Positions 20,570 to 30,570 of a stretch of DNA of 36,847 bases are shown one piece after another (the stretch's first letter is position 1; the number at the start of each line of letters is the position of its first letter). The DNA comes from Seminavis robusta (lineage: Eukaryota > Bacillariophyta > Bacillariophyceae > Naviculales > Naviculaceae): contig CAICTM010001115.1 of NCBI GenBank assembly GCA_903772945.1, positions 1 through 36,847 of the forward strand, in the 5' to 3' direction. Under the pieces are notes generated by a model. The model did not search any database, had not been told where the DNA came from, and saw only the letters and a list, made by a program, of their open reading frames with translations. A program made the position numbers and the translations under genes.

Positions 20570-21212
20570 GAGATGTTCGCCACTTACGTATTTGGCGACC
20601 ATGTCGCTTTTCGGCCGTCTTGGCATCTTTGTTCTTCGAAAGCCCTTTGGGCCTACCTTTAGCTTTAAGAAATAGTGAAACCAGTGTACATGATTCACCG
20701 CGTGTGTAGACTTGTACTGACTTAGCCGTATGTACATACATGTACCATGTCCTACGGTATCACTCACAGTGACTATAGGATACCTTTCCCACTGGAAGAT
20801 TTTCGGTATCCACGATTGGGTGTGAGATGCTGTTTCGGCAACCAGCGCCTGCTCGACTCGACTCGGACTGTCATTTCGAGGGCAAAGCGCTCGAGATGGG
20901 AATATTCAGGACTGTGCCTTCTGATGAAGCACGAACACATCTACTTGGGGACACCACTTGCCTGCGTTGCAACTGGGAGTGGGGCATGGCTACTATTCGA
21001 TTATGCTTTTAAATAAAAGCTACTGCCAATGTAAAAAAAAACTGAACGTCTAATAACGGATTCAGACGAGATGTGCTTGAGGACTACCCACGAGCTGAGG
21101 CTCGGGTATTTCCCACAGTCAAGTCTGCTCACCGGCTACTGCCAATGTAGTATGTAGATATGTAAATTCATTCTGGGCTGTTGCATTTCCATTTCTTCGT
21201 CGCTGGACAAAG
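20570..21212. other. Non-coding region with a 15-bp direct repeat
   Basis: About 640 bp between the recombinase and the broken VWD gene. GCTACTGCCAATGTA occurs at 21019-21033 and 21135-21149, bracketing about 100 bp that begins with an A8 run and contains a CGAGCTGAGGCTCG hairpin. No ORF is supported. Confidence 0.5.
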
Positions 21213-22870
21213 CTAGTATGCACCGGCAAAGCCAACGTCGTTTGTGGCAAGAACGTCAAAGATGCACCGTTCGTAGCTCTCCTCCCCGACACGAGCACAG
21301 GCAATCTCAGCATCCTCGCGGGTAACGGCAGAGGCTCCCAAACGACGCTTTTTGGTGGCGGCCCTTTCATCCTCATCAGGCATTTCACAGGTTTCAGGGT
21401 GCTGAGCCCCATTGATATTGTGGAACAGCATAGGCTCGGTAGACTGGACCTGCCACTCTTTGCCGAATGCATTTGGATCTTCCTCCATAAGTGTCAGCCA
21501 TCATGGCGCCTCCGTTGACAAAGGAACCCATCAAGCCCTCTGCGTCAACAAAATGTTCCGCTTTCTGCGCCTTGACATTGACTGCCACCCAATGTTTGAT
21601 AGTCTCAATACTAATTGCGTCTCGATCCTTGATGATTGAGGTTCAGACGGAATCTGTGCTGCTTGGCGGTAATGTGGTGTAAAAAACTTGAAAGCCAGCA
21701 AAGGAAGCTTCCAATTCGGATTGAAGGGTCACCAAGTTGGGGTCCTTCTGCGCATCCACCTTGTCGCCGGGCAATCCGTTCACCCAGTAATTGGGACCTT
21801 CTCCCTCGGGACCACCCATTACCTCGATCATTTGGTCGCCAATCTGAACCACAACAGCCTCAATGTAAGACCACCAAGTCTCAATCTTGGTTCGAATGTG
21901 GATCGTGAGACCAATGCCATTTCCGAAGCTTGGGTTTCTCATCAAGACAATGTCGCAACCTCCATGGAACTGCAGTAGTAATGAGAGAAAGACAAGCGTT
22001 GGTTAGTACTAGTATAGAGTAACAGGGGAATAGCAAGTGGCACCATTGGTGAGTCTCACATCGAATTTGTGTCCCCCAAAGGTGGTAAAATGAGGGTCGC
22101 CGCTTCCGTGGGCGTGTGCTGGCTTGTTGGGAGCCAGTGTCACTGGCGGATCAGTGGGCGAAGCTGTGGGCGAAGCTGTGGAAGGAGAGGAGGAGGGAGC
22201 CTCGCTGGGGGTTACCAATGGATCGTCGGGACCACAAAGGACCAAATGATTGCCGGAGAGGGTTTGGATGTATTCCAGAGAGCCGTCAGCGCGGTATCGA
22301 ATATACTTTGCGGCGCCGCTCTGTCCTGGAACCCCCGCCGCGAGCATGTAAATCGTGTTCTTGGCAAGGCCAGGGTATAGAATTTGCATTCTAGCAAAGT
22401 TGGAATTATAGAGAGCCCAGGCATTGGTTCCTGTTCCAAGGAATGTGGCCTGCGTTCCATAGTCTGATTCGCAGATATCATTCCAGTTCTCAGTGGTCCC
22501 TCTGGTTTCAGAGGAGATCCCATAACTGTGTGGTTGGCCATAGGGTGCTCCAGTAGTGCTTCGAACAAAAATCCATCATTGTTCTAATGATTTAGGCTTG
22601 GGGGTTCCCTGCATGATCCTGCTCCTGGATAGATGCATTGTTCTCCGGCAAGGTACTGACAGCTGCAATGTTCGTCCCCTTGGATCTGATGAGCGGTCTC
22701 CCGTTCAATTTTGACCCGTTCCATTTCGAGTTCACGGCGGCGTTTCTTGTCAATGTCTCCCATCTGCAGGCGATGTAACTCCTTCATGTTCTCCTCGTGG
22801 CGACGCTGTTCCTCCTTGAATTCCTGGTTGCGCTTGCCAAAGAAAAGCTTGAAGGCATCGCATCGACTTC
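21213..22870 (-). pseudogene. Broken von Willebrand factor D (VWD)-domain protein gene
   Basis: Readable order on the minus strand: a charged helical, probably coiled-coil segment (KEEQRRHEENMKELHRLQMG, from about 22870); a Cys-rich piece CSCQYLAGEQC; a stop (TAG near 22584) and frame change; a region with NWNDICESDYG; a Ser/Pro/Thr linker; then HGSGDPHFTTFGGHKFD, the start of a VWD domain. A phase-0 GT-AG intron (22059-21970, donor GTGAGA, branch-like ACTAAC) joins KFD to FHGGCDIVLMRNPSFG. The frame meets TGA at 21643-21645, continues in the same frame (VAVNVKAQKAEHFVDAEGLM), shifts once near 21480-21500, and ends with ERCIFDVLATNDVGFAGAY at 21213. VWD domains are typical of secreted adhesive proteins. 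At least two stops and two frameshifts make a working protein unlikely. Confidence 0.7.
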
Positions 22871-23050
22871 ATGTTCTTTCTTCCTTGCAAGGGCTCTCAC
22901 AACAGGGGATGTGACTCCGTGGACTGCTCCCTGTGGCAAGGTAAGAAAGACAAGTACGTACTGCACTGGTTGAGAAAAAGTAAGTATTTGCGTACTTCAT
23001 GGAGACGAGGAGCCAACCTAAAATGCCAATCTAGAATAGAGAAAAAAGAC

Positions 23051-24262
23051 CTATGCTACACCATTTGCAATGGCCCATTCAACAATTTCATCATGACCAC
23101 TGAAAGCAGCTGCTTTTCGTGTTCTTCTATCCCATGGGCATCCATTTGCTCTGGCCCATTTCAATAATTCAAAATGGCCTGCTCGGGCAGCCGATGCGCA
23201 AGTCTGTACATCCCAAGGGCATCCATGAGCTCTGGCCCATTTCAATATTTCGAGATGGCCTGCTCCAGCAGCTTCTTCACAAGTCTGTGCATTCCAAGGG
23301 CATCCATTCTCATGTGCCCATTTCAATATTTCAAATTTACCATGTTCAGCAGCCTCTGTGCAAGTCTGTTCATCCCAAGGGTATCCATTCTCATGTGCCC
23401 ATTTAAGCATTTCCAAATGACCTCCTCGAACCACAATAACACATGTGTCAGCATCCCAAGGGCATCCAATCTCATGTGCCCATTTCAATACTTCAAAGTT
23501 GCCACCCATGGCAGCAAAAGAAGTTATTCCTTCATTCCAGGAGCATCCATTCTCATGAGCCCATTTCAGGATTTCCAATTGGCCATTTGCAGAAGCAATC
23601 AAACCAATTCTGAAATCCCAGGGGCATCCATGCTCAAGAGTCCATTTCAGGATTTCCAAGTGGCCATATGTGGCAGCAGCCAGACATGTCTCGTTACTCC
23701 AGGGGCATCCATTCTCATGAGCCCATTTCAGAGTTTCAAGATGATTATTGCCAGCTGCTGCTTCACATGTCCCTCCACTCCAGGGGCATCCATTCTCATG
23801 AGCCCATTTCAGAGTTTCAAGATGACCATTGCCAGCTGCTGCCTCACATGTGAAAGAGTCCCATGGAAAATTCTTGGTTCTAGCCCACTGGAGAGCTGGA
23901 CGACTTCCAACACTGGCAATGACGCTGCAAACTCTTTCTTGGCTAGGACTCTTGCTGCTGGAACTGTCAGCATACCAGTATTCAGCACAGGCCACATTGC
24001 AGAATGCAGCACCGTGGAATGTGTCAGTGCTGGATGCAGATATCTGATCCTTGCCATCCTTCACCAAAGGTGGCTTCTGTACAGTCGCACAGAAATCTTT
24101 GTAGAGTTGATTGAGTTTCTTATTGACAGGCCCAGTAAAAGCATACTGCCCCATGCCAAGAAAGGGGAGGATCTTTCCAACCCAAATCTCCTCTTGATCC
24201 AACAAGAGCGGGGTGGAAGAGGACATGCTGCCAACTGGTCCGGAAGGAAGAGATGAAGGCAC
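23051..24262 (-). CDS. Ankyrin-like repeat protein with Cys-Pro-Trp motifs
   Basis: Single-exon ORF of 403 aa. After a non-repeat N-terminal region (about 1-125, with an F-box-like stretch WVGKILPFLGMGQYAFTG) come ten consecutive units of about 27 residues plus a last half unit. The consensus is a helix pair GHLE(I/T)LKWAHENGCPWD followed by xxTCxAAA. The ankyrin-type fold is clear from GHLEILKWA; the CPW turn is seen in related protein repeats of algae, oomycetes and giant viruses (from memory). Such repeats bind other proteins; the partner is unknown. The repeats are close enough in DNA (81-bp units) to suggest recent expansion. The start is the first ATG; a second Met at residue 12 is possible. 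Confidence 0.8.
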   Translation of the reverse strand: MPSSLPSGPVGSMSSSTPLLLDQEEIWVGKILPFLGMGQYAFTGPVNKKLNQLYKDFCATVQKPPLVKDGKDQISASSTDTFHGAAFCNVACAEYWYADSSSSKSPSQERVCSVIASVGSRPALQWARTKNFPWDSFTCEAAAGNGHLETLKWAHENGCPWSGGTCEAAAGNNHLETLKWAHENGCPWSNETCLAAATYGHLEILKWTLEHGCPWDFRIGLIASANGQLEILKWAHENGCSWNEGITSFAAMGGNFEVLKWAHEIGCPWDADTCVIVVRGGHLEMLKWAHENGYPWDEQTCTEAAEHGKFEILKWAHENGCPWNAQTCEEAAGAGHLEILKWARAHGCPWDVQTCASAARAGHFELLKWARANGCPWDRRTRKAAAFSGHDEIVEWAIANGVA

Positions 24263-25379
24263 GTTGGAATGGCTAGAGCTTGTTGTTGCTGACTTGACTC
24301 AGATTTTGAATAGGTACCGAGATGCTTTGCTACTTTAAATGAGCAAATCGAGCCGAATCGTCGTGGTAGTGGATGTGCGAGGGAGATACTGTACCTCGGA
24401 ACGTCACGAACAAAGTAAAGGCAGCGATCGATGTAGACTCCACACGCCACGCTGCCAACTCTTTTGTGGCGTGGACGGCAACGGAGTATTCAGCGTGGCC
24501 GTGGTCGAGTCCAAAAGCACGTAGGCGGCACGTTATTACTTGAGTAGTAAAAAGGAAGACATGGGTAATGGCAGGCTCTACTATATATAGAGAGCGTGGG
24601 TATAGCTACTGCAGCTCTTCCTTCGTTACCGAACAGCAGCCAGCGTGGAAATGGATGGCGTGGAAATCATTGTTGGCAAAGGCCACCGTGTTGCAATAGT
24701 CGTGTATGCATAGTCTTACTATACTAGTAGTAGATGACAGAACTACAGGTACATGTAAATGTACATGTACGGTAGACACGGCACTGTACCGGTAGGAGTC
24801 GTGTGACCACTACACCTGGAAATGGCAGCGTGGAACGTGATGTCGATCACGATGCTTGACACAACTCGGGTTGGAACGCATCCATGCATGCATGCATGAA
24901 CACGATGCACAGCCGAATTCCTCCGTTTTCTGGTGGTAACCGAAACCTTGTCAAGCAGGCGCGTGGTTTTACTGAGTGCTGGGTGTTTGAAAGAATGCGT
25001 CGTCTCGAGCCATGGGGTGTACTAGTACGTTATTTCTCGAAGATTGATTCAATGATGCACCGCCTCGAATCGAATCGAGAATCTATCCCTCACCTCGCCT
25101 CACCCAAAACAAATCTTCTCTGTATCGAGCTACAACTCTACTAAAAAAAAACTATAAATAAATTAGTTGTCACTCACGTACGGTACCGATACGGTTTCCT
25201 CTAGATAGATAGCTACGAGTATCTTGCATACCGTATTCTACACGACAACCGACGGCTTGATTTTGGTCCAAGGATCGAGGGGTAGCATAGCATTTGTGGG
25301 AAGCAAATGGATTTCTTTATCTATTGGATTGCTGTAGCCTTTTTTTCGTTTGATTGTGTTGTATGTTGTGATAGTTGCA
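24263..25379. other. Intergenic spacer
   Basis: About 1.1 kb: the 5' flank of the ankyrin-like gene and the 3' flank of the next minus-strand gene. A TATATATA-type string lies at about 24580-24590, some 320 bp upstream of the ankyrin-like ATG; it may or may not be promoter. A (CATG)n run lies at about 24880-24900, and ACATGTAAATGTACATGT-type palindromes near 24750. No ORF is supported. Confidence 0.5.
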
Positions 25380-26057
25380 TTACAATAATAATGTGTGTGG
25401 TTCATCGGATCCATCATCACAATCTTTAATCCCATCATGGACTCGTGACGCAAACAATAGTTTCTTGCCATCTTTGCATCGAAAGGATTCTTTCTGCACT
25501 TTTCGATGCGCACACGCGGACGTGCCCGGTTCATCACTTCCATCGTCGCAATCGCAGTAATCGTCGTTGATAATCCCCCGTCGTCCATCGGGACACGTCA
25601 TGGTCTGTGTGACCAAATGCTTGGTCGAAGCTGGATGTGGCATTTTTTGAAACAATCGTTCGCCCATTTGTTCGGTTCGAAAAATCTTTCCGGGTTGTCG
25701 ATTCTGAATATGAATGGCAGCGGTTTTGGCCTTTTGTTGTAATTTTTGAACATGTTTCTTGACGTGCCGTCGTAATTCGGGACTCTGATGATGGAGAATG
25801 CCAAAAACGGCAAAGAACATGAAGAGAAAGGAAATGCAAAATAGACAGAGTCCACCACAAAAGGAATATCCTCTCTTTTTAGAAGAAGAAGAACCTCCTC
25901 GTTTCCGCTTGCGACGAACCAGCGGGGTAGCATGACCCGGTACATGGCCCATGGGACTACTACTAGTACTACCAGTAGCACTACTAGCAGCTGGGGATTG
26001 ATGAAGGGGTAGCACCGTGTTGCCAGGAGCATTCAGGGGGACATGGCGTTTTCTCAT
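25380..26057 (-). CDS. Type II membrane protein with glucosidase-II-beta/LDL-receptor-A-like domain
   Basis: ORF of 225 aa. The N-terminus is Ser/Pro-rich and then strongly basic (RRKRKRGG, about 48-55), followed by one membrane span (about 68-88, LCLFCISFLFMFFAVFGIL), so the C-terminal part should face the secretory lumen. That part holds two Cys-rich, calcium-binding-type motifs, YCDCDDGSDEPGTSAC (about 167-182) and IKDCDDGSDEP (about 210-220). They match the N-terminal (PRKCSH-like) region of glucosidase II beta subunit, which carries LDL-receptor class A modules. The rest of glucosidase II beta (the mannose-6-phosphate receptor-like domain) is missing, so it is not the standard ER subunit. 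Function is unknown; a lumenal or cell-surface binding role is inference. Confidence 0.72.
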   Translation of the reverse strand: MRKRHVPLNAPGNTVLPLHQSPAASSATGSTSSSPMGHVPGHATPLVRRKRKRGGSSSSKKRGYSFCGGLCLFCISFLFMFFAVFGILHHQSPELRRHVKKHVQKLQQKAKTAAIHIQNRQPGKIFRTEQMGERLFQKMPHPASTKHLVTQTMTCPDGRRGIINDDYCDCDDGSDEPGTSACAHRKVQKESFRCKDGKKLLFASRVHDGIKDCDDGSDEPHTLLL

Positions 26058-26364
26058 TCTTTCTTGTTTTAATTGAAGATAATATTGTTGGTTAGAGACT
26101 ACTAGCTAGTATCTGGTGGCTTAACTTAGTCTGGCTATAGCTAGTTCAGGCTTTCAGATGGACTTGGTTTTTGAGTTGTGAGAAATGAGAAAGATAGAAG
26201 CGGGGTATCCAAGCGGCAGTCATTGGAGTGAGACTGAGCTTCCGCTTGCTGACCATTGGCATTCTAGCTAGTTAGCGTTAAGGTTCAGAATTAGCCCTGG
26301 ATCCAAAAGGGTTCCCATCCACCATCGGCCATTCATTCTCTGTCCACAACAATAAGAGTTGACC
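26058..26364. other. Divergent intergenic spacer
   Basis: About 300 bp separate the divergently transcribed membrane protein gene and the E2-type gene and probably carry both promoters. I see no clear TATA box. Confidence 0.5.
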
Positions 26365-27963
26365 ATGACGAGCCTTGCCTCTGTAGTTGCTCGACGGCAG
26401 CTTCTCCTCAGGAGACTGTCTACTAGCACTACTAGATCTACTACTGCTAGGAGTATCTATCCTGCCAGTAGTCATGTCTTGACTGCATTATCTACTCCTG
26501 CTACCCCAACCAGCTTAGTCTCGGTATACCCTGCTACCGTTAGTAGTAATAGCTGTCGCTACTATTCGGTGACAACGGCGGTCCAAGGCGACTACCCCGA
26601 ACACACGTTGTTTCCCATGCCGGCCTTGAGTCCCACTATGGAATCGGGTACCATTTCCAGTTGGGCGTTGGAAGAAGGACAAGAATTTTCAGCCGGCGAT
26701 GTCTTGTGTTCCATTGAAACCGATAAAGCCAGTGTCGATTTTGAAGCACAAGATGACGGCATTCTCGCCAAAATTCTAATTCAAGCAGCGGAAGATGTTC
26801 CTATTGGAACTCCCATTTGTGTCGTTGTCGAAGAAGCTAGTGATGTGGCGGCTTTTGCCGGTTTTGTAGCACCAGCAGAGGAACCTAGTACTACTAGTAG
26901 TGCTAGTAGTACTGCCAGTGCAACCACAGAAGCTCCCACACCAACGGCTACAACACCAGCAGCACCTAGTGGTCAAGCCTCGCTCTTGTTCCCATCAGCT
27001 CGACACTTAAGTGAATCCAAGGGATTGGATGCTACTGTGTTGGAGGGATCTGGAAAGGGTGGCAGAGTCACCAAGGGAGATGTTCTCAAGGCCATTGCAG
27101 ATGGTGTTGCCATGCCAGCCTTGGCTACCAAAGCAGCAACTACCGCACCAACTACTCCCACACCCGCAACTCCCGCAGCAGCAGCACCAGTTCCATCCAC
27201 TACTACGGGAGGACAACATGTGGAATATCCCGTGGAAGAAGTCGTTTCCTTTGGTTCTTACGAAGATGTGCCCAATTCCAAAATGAGAAAAACCATTGCA
27301 TCCCGTCTCACACAATCCAAACGAGAAGTACCACATTTCTATACATCCATTGATGTTCAATTGGATAATGTCATGAAATTACGAAAACAACTCGTCAATG
27401 ATCACGAAGTCAAAGTATCCGTCAATGACTTGATTATTCGCTGTTGTGCATTGGCACTTCGGGATGTCCCCGAAGTCAATGCATCCTACGATTCAGCGTC
27501 GAATTCCATCAAGACACAATCCAGTATTGATGTCAGTGTGGCCGTGGCAACACCTACTGGTCTCATTACTCCCATTGTCCCCAATACGGACAAACTGGGA
27601 TTGTCCGGCATTACCAATAAGGTACGAGATTTGGCCACACGGGCACGAGATGGAAAGCTGGCACCCCAAGAATATCAAGGCGGCACGTTTTGTGTCTCCA
27701 ATTTGGGCATGTTTGGCATTAACGAATTCAGTGCCGTCATTAATCCACCCCAAGCCGCTATTTTAGCGGTCGGAGGTGGCACGCGATTGCCCATGGCCAC
27801 GCCGTATGTGGATGGTGCTGACGAACAAGCCAAACCGTCCATCAAGACGGTCATGACGGCACGACTCTCGGCCGATCGACGAGTGGTGGATGAACCCACG
27901 GCGGCACTCTTTTTGCAAACATTTCGTCAGTACATTCAGCAACCAGAACTTTGTATGCTTTGA
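26365..27963 (+). CDS. Pyruvate dehydrogenase E2-type acyltransferase (or E3-binding-protein-like), mitochondrial
   Basis: ORF of 532 aa from the ATG at 26365 (ACCATGACG). Residues 1 to about 70 look like a mitochondrial presequence: Arg/Ser/Thr-rich, no acidic residues. One lipoyl domain follows (about 79-158) with lipoylated K121 in IETDKASV. After a Ser/Thr/Ala/Pro linker comes a peripheral-subunit/E3-binding domain (about 207-244: PSARHLSESKGL, GKGGRVTKGDVL), a second linker, and the catalytic 2-oxoacid dehydrogenase domain (about 300-532). The family passes acetyl from lipoyl-lysine to CoA in the pyruvate dehydrogenase complex. The active-site motif is normally DHRxxDG; here it reads D504-R-R-V-V-D-E510, so the catalytic His is Arg505. 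Human E3-binding protein (PDHX) also lacks this His, so this protein may be structural. The downstream ELCML end is normal in length. Confidence 0.88.
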   Translation: MTSLASVVARRQLLLRRLSTSTTRSTTARSIYPASSHVLTALSTPATPTSLVSVYPATVSSNSCRYYSVTTAVQGDYPEHTLFPMPALSPTMESGTISSWALEEGQEFSAGDVLCSIETDKASVDFEAQDDGILAKILIQAAEDVPIGTPICVVVEEASDVAAFAGFVAPAEEPSTTSSASSTASATTEAPTPTATTPAAPSGQASLLFPSARHLSESKGLDATVLEGSGKGGRVTKGDVLKAIADGVAMPALATKAATTAPTTPTPATPAAAAPVPSTTTGGQHVEYPVEEVVSFGSYEDVPNSKMRKTIASRLTQSKREVPHFYTSIDVQLDNVMKLRKQLVNDHEVKVSVNDLIIRCCALALRDVPEVNASYDSASNSIKTQSSIDVSVAVATPTGLITPIVPNTDKLGLSGITNKVRDLATRARDGKLAPQEYQGGTFCVSNLGMFGINEFSAVINPPQAAILAVGGGTRLPMATPYVDGADEQAKPSIKTVMTARLSADRRVVDEPTAALFLQTFRQYIQQPELCML

Positions 27964-29304
27964 TTTTGTCTAATTTTAAAAAGAAGGAAGGAATGCTTTG
28001 GATGGTGGCGGCGTTGGATTTTTGCAAGAGCCAACAGTTTTAAAACAACACAACACTCAGCGTAGACGGACGAGTTGGTAGTGTAATAGATTAGTAACAC
28101 ATGGCGATATTTTCTTTGTACGTCTTTGGCTTGAATTGCCATGCGGTGCTTTCTTGGCAGCAACGCCGGGACCTATCACGAGATGGCAATCGGGGACTAG
28201 CCTAGCATGTACCGGTACGGTACCGGGTAGGATGGCCTAACAAAATTTTATACCGTACCGGTACTAGCTAGTAGACTAAACCGACCATCATCAAATAATC
28301 AGCCAATGAACCATGCAGCAATCGTACAATACTCCGGTGGGAGGAAAGGGAAAACTCGTTGGTGAAATCGTTACGCAAGGATTGATACAGTCCGAAAACG
28401 GGAACGATGGAACAGATACCAGTACACGTTCCACAGAGTAGTGGCAACTGATACCGGTACCGGTATGGTAGCGAAGAATCGAGGCGCGATAGCGATGCAT
28501 CCTATCAAGCTACGAGTAGGACGAAGCCTCAGCCAGTGCATTTGCATTGTGGCTGCCATGGATGCCCGCCCCTGCAAAGCAAATGCGCCGCCGATACAGA
28601 AGGCCCGAGCGTCTCGAGAGGAGGGAGGTACGAAATCTCGCGAGATGCCACCAACAAGTACCGGAAGCAAGCAATGTCGCGCACCAATACGGTACTGTTT
28701 TCAAAAGGTTGATGAGGGATCAACAGGGGCAGAGCCACAACTCTATGGCACATCTCCTTTCTAAAAATAAAAACATACACAATTGCTCCGCGCTCCGAAA
28801 TTAGAACAATCCGCAATCATAATACAGTGACGGTATCAGCAAAAGCTTTGGTTTCAAAAGGACAAGGTTTCATGTTGCGATTTTGGTTTCGTAATGGCAT
28901 CTTGAGCGAGGGATGGCTGTGTTCAATAGTTTTAGAAGATGTTTCCACAAGTGGGACCGCACCGATTTGTTGGCTCATATCCCAATTCGCCACATTTATT
29001 TTTGTTGGCCAATCGATCCATCAGCTCCAACCGACCCAAAACCCATCGAACACGAACTTGAGCGACAACAACATACAGTAGGATGGTGTCGACCAGAGCA
29101 AGAAAAAGAACAACACCAGGGATTCCAACGTGGTCCCCCACCGTAGTACTAACCTGGCCCGACGATGCTTAACTTCGCTGAGCAGACGGGAAGCGGTGCT
29201 GTCATCGTGGTATGGTCGTTCCTGCATATGGAATATCTCCATTTTGCTGTGAATGGCTTGTCTTGGAAGAAAGATCCTTCATTCGATCCTTGAGGAAGAG
29301 CACG
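27964..29304. other. Intergenic spacer rich in GTAC/CCGG palindromes
   Basis: About 1.3 kb with no ORF I can support. Short self-complementary motifs (TACCGGTAC, GGTACCGG, CTAGCTAG) cluster at 28205-28275 and again near 28450-28470. The last few hundred bases should hold the glutaredoxin promoter. Confidence 0.5.
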
Positions 29305-30111
29305 ATGTGGCATTATTACATGATGATTCCAAGACGATTTCCTCTCTTGCTGACCTTCTTGTTGTCCCTGGCTGGACTGTCACCTCAAACTTTTGCGTGG
29401 CTTCCTCAACAGCATGGCAGTAGTACTAGTAGTACATGTAGAACTCGTCTGTGGCAGTCCAATAATAATAATAAGAACCCATTCGATGAGTTTCGAGACC
29501 AACTCACCAACCAAGTGATCCGCCGCGTGTTGGATGGACTGAAAGAATCGTCTTTGATTGCAGAAAAGCATCGAGAACATGTCGAATCTCCCTCCGTGAC
29601 GCATCTCTTCAAGGGCACGTCGTTGGCATCCCTGGACGACAACTACAAGCTCGAGTTTGTCAATTCCCTGGCCGGAAAGGCACTCGAGACGCTCATGAAA
29701 GAGGAGCAAGACTATCTCGGCGAATGGAAGATTCAAAAAATTGTGCAAGCCGCCGGAGACTATGACCAAAGCGACGTGTTGGCTGAGATCCAAACCGCAT
29801 TGTCTTCCCAATATCCCATTGTCATGTACTCCTTTGTCGATTGTCCCTGGTGTGTCGCCGCCAAGAAACTATTACATCTCACTGGGCCCCATATCCCAGC
29901 TCGAATGGCTTCTGGCCGGCCGGGGACGCTCGCGCCGCCGATATACCGAGCCGAATTGGCCCAGAAAACGGGACGAACCAGCATGCCGTGCATATTCGTT
30001 CGAGGCGTCCCCATTGGAGGCTATTCCGACGGAGACCCCTGTGGAGTGGGGCTTCGGCAATGCATGGAGTCCGGGGAACTCGGTAAAATGATAGCTCAAA
30101 ACCAATCATAG
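29305..30111 (+). CDS. Plastid-type glutaredoxin with long N-terminal extension
   Basis: ORF of 268 aa from the ATG at 29305; the frame is open further upstream, but this start places a signal peptide first (MWHYYMMIPRRFPLLLTFLL). It is followed by SPQTFA/WLPQQ. A signal peptide plus an aromatic residue after the cut is the pattern of diatom plastid-targeting presequences, though F is usual and W less so. Residues 60-165 are helical and unassigned. The glutaredoxin domain follows: PIVMYSFVDCPWC (about 171-183, dithiol CPWC active site), cis-Pro TSMP (225-228) and GGYSDG (238-243) for glutathione binding. It would reduce disulfides or glutathionylated proteins using glutathione. The segment between the CPWC helix and RAELAQKTGR is diverged from the usual strand, but the frame is intact. 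Confidence 0.82.
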   Translation: MWHYYMMIPRRFPLLLTFLLSLAGLSPQTFAWLPQQHGSSTSSTCRTRLWQSNNNNKNPFDEFRDQLTNQVIRRVLDGLKESSLIAEKHREHVESPSVTHLFKGTSLASLDDNYKLEFVNSLAGKALETLMKEEQDYLGEWKIQKIVQAAGDYDQSDVLAEIQTALSSQYPIVMYSFVDCPWCVAAKKLLHLTGPHIPARMASGRPGTLAPPIYRAELAQKTGRTSMPCIFVRGVPIGGYSDGDPCGVGLRQCMESGELGKMIAQNQS

Positions 30112-30570
30112 ATTGATCGCCCATCACCTCCATGGTTGGGAACTGTGTATTACACAAATGGCCAAGGACCAAGCTAGCCAGCTGTGCAGTGAAAGTAAAG
30201 ATTTGGTCTGGGAGTATGCGAAGCACTCAAAACCTGTTGAAGGAAGCCTTGGATGGCTGCGCGAATTTAAGAAACACGACCGTGCATGCACGGCAGCTCC
30301 CAAGGGCATTGAAGTGAACTTGCTGCATTGCATCGGTACTTTGTACGATTGGGAGAGAGATCGATGTATGGACGGTCGACGGTCGCCCTTTGAAACAGCA
30401 CAAAGCTCGACCAGATCGGAGACCGCCCCTTCTATATAGCTGGCGCTGGTAGTATTTGAACGATTATACGTTCTTTGGCTGCTTTAATAATGTAATTCTC
30501 GCAAAAATGGCCTGTTCAGGCAGGCAATGATATCCGCTTTTCATTAAAAAGGTTCACAATGCTGATCAAA
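30112..30570. other. Intergenic spacer
   Basis: About 460 bp between the converging glutaredoxin gene and LRR fragment. A 108-codon plus-strand frame at 30113-30439 has no recognisable domain and is left out. Confidence 0.45.

Noticed and set aside
23174..24256. Long plus-strand frame opposite the ankyrin-like gene
   Set aside because: It is the mirror of the repeat units; its repeats have no known fold, while the minus strand gives clear ankyrin-like units.
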